From contig JACSYO010000093.1 of NCBI GenBank assembly GCA_016806645.1, positions 406,001 to 470,000 on the forward strand: a stretch of DNA of 64,000 nucleotides, in the 5' to 3' direction. Positions 60,801 to 64,000 of this stretch are shown in pieces (position 1 is the first letter of the stretch; each line of letters starts with the position of its first letter). Origin of the DNA: Ophiodon elongatus. Taxonomy: Eukaryota > Chordata > Actinopteri > Perciformes > Hexagrammidae. A program made the position numbers and the translations under genes. Under the pieces are notes generated by a model. It was not told the origin of the DNA and ran no database searches. It saw only the letters and a program-made list of their open reading frames with translations.

Positions 60801-63197
60801 GATCCCGCTGACCCTTCCAACAATGCAATGGCCCCCGTGTCAGGCATCAGCCAGGGGAAGGACATGGACTTTGACGACCAAGAGCAGTTCATCTATTGGG
60901 TGCAGAGCACAGTGAGTGGAGGTTAACTTGAACCTTGTGTACATGTTTGATGATATATAATGTTTTTGTGGAAATTATGTACTGTGGAAAATGTTATCCA
61001 ATGTTATACTTGAATAGTATCCCCGTAGAAGAGAAATAAAAGGTTAGGCTTTAAATGCCTTGCATGAGTTGATTATTTCCACAATCAAATAGAGGTTAAT
61101 GGTTAGTTAATGATGTTGATATTGATTGATATATCGCCCTCTGTTTTTTGGTTGTTTTTTACGTATTAGTTCAGGTTCTAAAAGGCTTATTGTGAAGCAT
61201 GGTCTCTATTTTTGCCAGGGTTCTATATGGAAAGTGAAAACCAGCGGTACCAACAGGTCTGAGTTTGCTCCAGCTGCTTTCTTTGGCTCGCCGTCTGGTT
61301 TGGCTTTTGATTGGATAAGCCGAATGATGTATTACACCAATCCTACTGCTAAAGCCATAGAGGTAAGCACCTTTTGAGAAAAAAATTATGATATGTTGAT
61401 TGTTGATAACTGATAATATAATGGGAAATGGAGCCTAACATTGCCAGAACTAGCCTCAGATGATGAGGATTGACAACATTGGAATTATAGAGAGGATACT
61501 GCAGTGTTAAACATAATCCCTACCTGTTTTCTTATAGCATATTCTATCTCAATTACATTCATTACAGATGTATCTGGGATTTCTTCTTGGTCTTATTTCA
61601 TTTGTGTTCCCTTAAATGTTTTTTTTTTTCTTCAGTATATCACTTAATTTCAGTTTTTGCAACGTCATTGTGCAAGTAAATAAATAAAAGTTTACACTTC
61701 ACCAAGGTTATCCGTGTGGATGGAGACCAGCACTATAGGAAGACCCTCATCACCTCCACCGGTAAACCGGAGGGAACAGGAGAGCCCTTTGGAATAGCCC
61801 TGGATCCAGCTCGAGGGTAAAACCTCTGTTTAACCTATGAAGCATTTGCTCTATGTCTTTTATTCAGTGAAAGGGGAAAAACAATGGAAAGAACATATCA
61901 TCAAGTCTCAGTTTCTGTGTGTGAAATGGCCCAACATATTTAAATGACTTCTGTGTTTCTAAAGGCGAGAACAATACTTACTCATTTGTATGTACGTTCT
62001 TGCTGGCACTGGAACGACAGAACCAATAGACCAGGACCGGATTAACTGGACAGCATTAATTGAGCAGACAATAGCAGGCTGACATGGATAAAGTGGTCTA
62101 ATTGTTTGAAAGACCATCACCTAATTGGAAATTAAGAGGATTTATTGCTCCAGCAACAACATCTCCATCTCAATCATGTCCCTTGTCATATAAACAACCC
62201 ATCCAAAACTATAAACAGTAAAACGTAACACAATCAGACATTTGTGGCTGCAGCTTAACGTTTTTGTACAGCATGTAAAAAAAAAATCACTTTCACTATG
62301 TATATTCTGAATGAATTTAACACATAGCTCAATTTAAACACCTTTGATATGAACAGCAGGATGACTGACACATTTTTTTACTCTTTATTTGTGTCTCACA
62401 TTCACATATTCCCCTCACAGGAAATTGTTTTGGACAGACAAGGGGTCAGACAGTGGAGTTCCTCCAAAGGTTGGCAGTGCTGACATGGACGGAGGAAACG
62501 TCAAAAACCTCTACACAGGCAACCTGGCAAACATAGGATTCATCGCCGCTGACATCTCTGCCATGAAACTGTACTGGGGTGTGTCGGGCTCAGGGGTGGT
62601 ATGTACACTATACCTGCTCAACATATGGACTATGAACAAAAATGTTGTCAGTTACTGTACATTTCAGTGCGAGCTGCATTGCTGGGATGTTGAAGGGAAT
62701 AAATGATCCTCAACTGAGTTCACTTGCTATTTTTATTTCTATTCACCTTTCTATTTGTGAAAAGGTTATCCTTTTAATATTCAATGTCAAACTATTCAAC
62801 AAGTAATTTCCACCGCAATAATGTGATGTGTTCAGATCAAGCTTTTTTTCTTTTTATTCATGTTCTCCTTGTTCTCATGTTACTTCTGCTATTCTTTTAC
62901 TCATAGTTTCAACCTCATACTGGCCCTGATTGAACTACTTTCAGTAACCATGTCCTCTTTGCTCTCCGTCCTTATTTGCCCAGATTGAGTCTGGCACCAT
63001 GGACGGAGTAACCCGGGTGATTGTGGTGAGTGGCCTGTCTCATCCATGGGGGCTGACGATCTACCAGAGCCACCTCTACTACACCGACCTGGACTACGAG
63101 GTTATTGAGAGGGTGGACAAGGACAACGGTGCTAATATGTTGGTGATGAGGAGCGGCATGTCTGGCCTGCGCGCCCTCAAAGTGCACGCCAGAGACA
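44857..63197 (+). CDS. lrp2: Megalin (LRP2) endocytic receptor, 5' 36 exons, truncated by window edge
   Basis: Giant LDL-receptor-family endocytic receptor of apical absorptive epithelia. The window holds 36 exons with 6025 coding nt (about 2008 residues of about 4600), all joining in frame. Domain order is signal peptide, 7 LDLa, EGF pair, YWTD propeller, EGF, propeller, EGF-like, 8 LDLa, EGF pair, propeller, EGF and the start of the fourth propeller unit. The 7 then 8 LDLa arrangement, plus DDCQIWGICDQ, CVLSHR and CPYGMKL, identifies LRP2 rather than LRP1 or LRP1B. The later domains, membrane span and NPxY tail lie beyond the window. Blocks are described in separate entries. Teleosts have lrp2a and lrp2b; the copy is not determined here. 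Confidence 0.94.
45762..45851 (+). repeat. lrp2: (TG)45 tract forming the lrp2 intron 1 acceptor region
   Basis: An uninterrupted run of 45 TG units ends two bases before the CAG of the splice acceptor (exon 2 starts at 45855). No ordinary polypyrimidine tract stands between. The frame across the tract is open (Cys-Val repeats) but is intronic. Confidence 0.97.
45855..49137 (+). CDS. lrp2: lrp2 exons 2-8: first ligand-binding cluster (7 LDLa)
   Basis: Seven phase 1-1 exons each encode one LDL-receptor class A repeat: 45855-45965, 46224-46346, 46574-46690, 46904-47014, 47887-48003, 48698-48814 and 48994-49137. Each has six Cys and the acidic calcium-binding end (for example CDGTKDCTDDSDELNC). 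Repeat 4 has Asn in place of the first acidic residue (CNGLQDC) and repeat 7 ends CPGGTDE; both deviations have parallels in other LRP2 proteins. Confidence 0.94.
47302..47323 (-). promoter_or_regulatory. ETS plus YY1 promoter-like motif in lrp2 intron 5
   Basis: On the minus strand the sequence reads CAAAGATGGCGGCCGGAAGTGA, that is a YY1 core (AAGATGGCGGC) directly followed by an ETS site (CCGGAAGTGA). This pairing is typical of housekeeping promoters. The spot is CpG-rich within an AT-rich intron. Function is inference. Confidence 0.4.
49225..49380. repeat. Teleost dispersed repeat with AGAC-rich end
   Basis: Words 'GTCGCAAATCCAAATTGCACC', 'GGGGCCCCAGCAATAC', 'AGTGTGAAGTCAATTGGA' and a terminal 'AGACAGACAGGCAGACAGA' occur in the order of a repeat I have met across fish genomes. 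It lies in lrp2 intron 8. Family class unknown to me. Confidence 0.6.
49851..50518 (+). CDS. lrp2: lrp2 exons 9-10: EGF-like pair
   Basis: Exons 49851-49967 (LEQCSALSCEFLCHLSPQGG) and 50390-50518 (DYNDCQIWGICDQLCEDRPG) encode the two EGF-like modules that join the first LDLa cluster to the first propeller. Confidence 0.93.
50823..52347 (+). CDS. lrp2: lrp2 exons 11-14: first YWTD beta-propeller
   Basis: Exons 50823-50992, 51247-51470, 51818-52024 and 52145-52347. Blade motifs include VFWSDTYTKKV, YMFFTDMG, RVYWSDSHFD and HVFFTDWTKMG. LERAFMDGSNR is also characteristic. Propellers of this type release ligand at endosomal pH. Confidence 0.93.
52693..52833 (+). CDS. lrp2: lrp2 exon 15: EGF-like module
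   Basis: Encodes MNPCGRHNGGCQQICVLSHR and FRCKCRHGYDLQPDRRTC, an EGF-like repeat that closes the first propeller. It is phase 1-1. Confidence 0.93.
52987..53008. repeat. (TTTTA)n short tandem repeat
   Basis: Four to five TTTTA units in lrp2 intron 15, next to a short TA run. Confidence 0.85.
53136..55419 (+). CDS. lrp2: lrp2 exons 16-20: second YWTD beta-propeller
   Basis: Exons 53136-53345, 53497-53689, 54412-54537, 54645-54775 and 55282-55419. Motifs include VLFWTTSTYKSV, LFWSDWYRPAVIMRG, RLYWVDSQLDQIG and YLYVSDTRTRAV. The final blade's usual tryptophan is replaced (VSDTR for FTDWR). Confidence 0.9.
53850..54060. other. CpG-rich block in lrp2 intron 17, origin unknown
   Basis: Roughly 210 bp with GC and CpG content well above the flanks ('CTTGGCGCCGTAGAGCG', 'CGCAGACCGCGAGC', 'GCTGCTCGCCGCAC'). 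No splice-compatible frame or known protein domain is visible. It may be a transposon fragment or an intronic regulatory island. Confidence 0.4.
55722..57544 (+). CDS. lrp2: lrp2 exons 21-25: EGF-like plus second cluster (8 LDLa)
   Basis: Exons 55722-56000 (EGF-like CNMVFNGRCSHFCFP plus LDLa 8), 56105-56344 (LDLa 9-10), 56484-56606 (11), 56794-56910 (12) and 57167-57544 (13-15). Each repeat ends in an SDE-type calcium site except the last (CPNGADESPIC), as in the family. Fusion of several repeats per exon contrasts with the one-per-exon first cluster. Confidence 0.93.
57919..58167 (+). CDS. lrp2: lrp2 exon 26: EGF pair
   Basis: Encodes DDCALNNGGCSNGCVQGPFG and then a calcium-binding-type EGF module (DINECLIPGFCSQQCYN). 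Both modules sit in one phase 1-1 exon. Confidence 0.93.
58524..60067 (+). CDS. lrp2: lrp2 exons 27-30: third YWTD beta-propeller
   Basis: Exons 58524-58732, 58895-59079, 59257-59485 and 59890-60067. Motifs: RIYWADASQKKIW, NLYWTDSVMENIE, LMFWSDWGQNPRIERA, RVYFSDAYLKYID and NIYWSERYTSKV. Exon 28 ends with the dinucleotide TA completed by C in exon 29. Confidence 0.93.
60516..63197 (+). CDS. lrp2: lrp2 exons 31-36: EGF and fourth propeller
   Basis: Exons 60516-60644 (EGF, IDPCGEHLCTQLCLLSG), 60745-60911, 61219-61362, 61707-61816, 62421-62598 and 62984-63197. The last ends with LKVHARD plus one base, in phase 1, so the following EGF exon lies beyond 64000. Motifs: FIYWVQST, MMYYTNPTAKAIEV, KLFWTDKGSDSGVPPKV and HLYYTDLDYEVIERVD. 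Confidence 0.92.
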
Positions 63198-64000
63198 GTA
63201 TGTGGACTCGCTTGTTTTCAATTTAATCCAGAGATATCTGTCCTTGAGTTTTTATGGTGTTTTCTTCTGGACTGTTGTATTACGCAACAGATAATTACTG
63301 CCAGTGAGCAAGCGAGCAGTTGTGTTCTCCTGAAGGACAGCATCATAAGTACTTCATCTTTTGTGTTGAAAAGGCTTTTTAGCATTACAGTTGTCATAGC
63401 TCTTTTTTTTCAAAATAAAATAAGTATTTTTTTTATATTGAAAGAAGATTTTGTTCTCTCTTTCACATATGTATTTTTTTTATTAATAATAAGAAATAAC
63501 AAGTTAGATAGGTAGTGATAAAAGGAGGAATTACTATATTTTTAATGGTCTATTAATTACAACTGTGCAATAGTGCATAGTAACAAGTCAGACATGTTTT
63601 TCTGAATATTCATAGTGCAACATATATTTTCATACATGCAGATGCTATATAGATAATAAACACTGATGATAATAATAATGATAATTATAACAATTATAAT
63701 AATACTAAAACTTTTTATATAGCTTTACCAAAACACAGTTACAAACCCTAAACATTTTTTTTATTCATAAGGGATGGGCCATGACAGCAAGGTTTTTGTG
63801 GCATCTGTCTCTCCCTCAATCAAATCTTGCTCGGTTTAGATCAAAATTACAACGATTTTTTCTTATATACCAATGAAATTGTTTCTGCACGGCACAAACA
63901 TATTTGGAACCTGTCAAACATTTTTCACACGAATAGAAAAACTACAGCCTCCTTGCCTTCTTCAGATGTTTATTTATAATGTTGATAGCATTGCAGTACT
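63198..64000 (+). other. lrp2: lrp2 intron 36, incomplete
   Basis: AT-rich intron with an ATAATAATGATAATT-type stretch around 63655-63710. I see no further lrp2 exon before the window ends. Confidence 0.6.

Overview
The window is nuclear DNA from a ray-finned fish, most likely a teleost. Four multi-exon vertebrate genes have fish-sized introns and GT-AG splice sites. The spaces between them carry teleost-type short repeats (a tRNA-derived SINE, hAT-like MITEs, LINE tails) and long (TG)n tracts. There are no bacterial, viral or organellar genes. All exon models here were assembled by eye from reading frame, splice sites and family resemblance.

Layout. Positions 1-5067 are noncoding and lie downstream of kcnj3. 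Positions 5068-16740 (minus strand) hold a complete three-exon gene for the G-protein-gated K+ channel subunit Kir3.1/GIRK1, with a 9.7 kb first intron. About 3.4 kb away, head to head, lies znf281 on the plus strand: a CpG-rich noncoding first exon near 20.1-20.4 kb, coding exons 22811-27074 and a 2.5 kb 3' UTR. After 4.6 kb of repeat-bearing spacer comes a muc13-like transmembrane mucin (34301-42243, plus). It has a signal peptide, a 36-bp VNTR coding Thr/Pro/Ser repeats, EGF-SEA-EGF-EGF, a membrane span and an unusually long cytoplasmic tail. From 44857 to the right edge runs the 5' part (36 exons, about 2008 codons) of lrp2 (megalin), which continues outside the window.

How the genes relate. 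They do not form a pathway. kcnj3 is an excitable-cell channel subunit and znf281 a C2H2 transcription factor. muc13 and lrp2 are both apical-surface proteins of absorptive epithelia, so shared tissue expression is possible but not shown by the sequence.

Most interesting points. (1) The mucin tail has six 30-bp units, and five of its tyrosines fit the inhibitory phosphotyrosine (ITIM) consensus S-x-Y-x-x-V. (2) The mucin VNTR contains one extra G that breaks the frame as written. (3) A pure 90-bp (TG)45 tract abuts the 3' splice site of lrp2 exon 2. (4) The GIRK1 pore has His just after the GYG filter and lacks the usual N-glycosylation sequon in its outer loop. (5) The gene neighbourhood mixes loci found on three human chromosomes.
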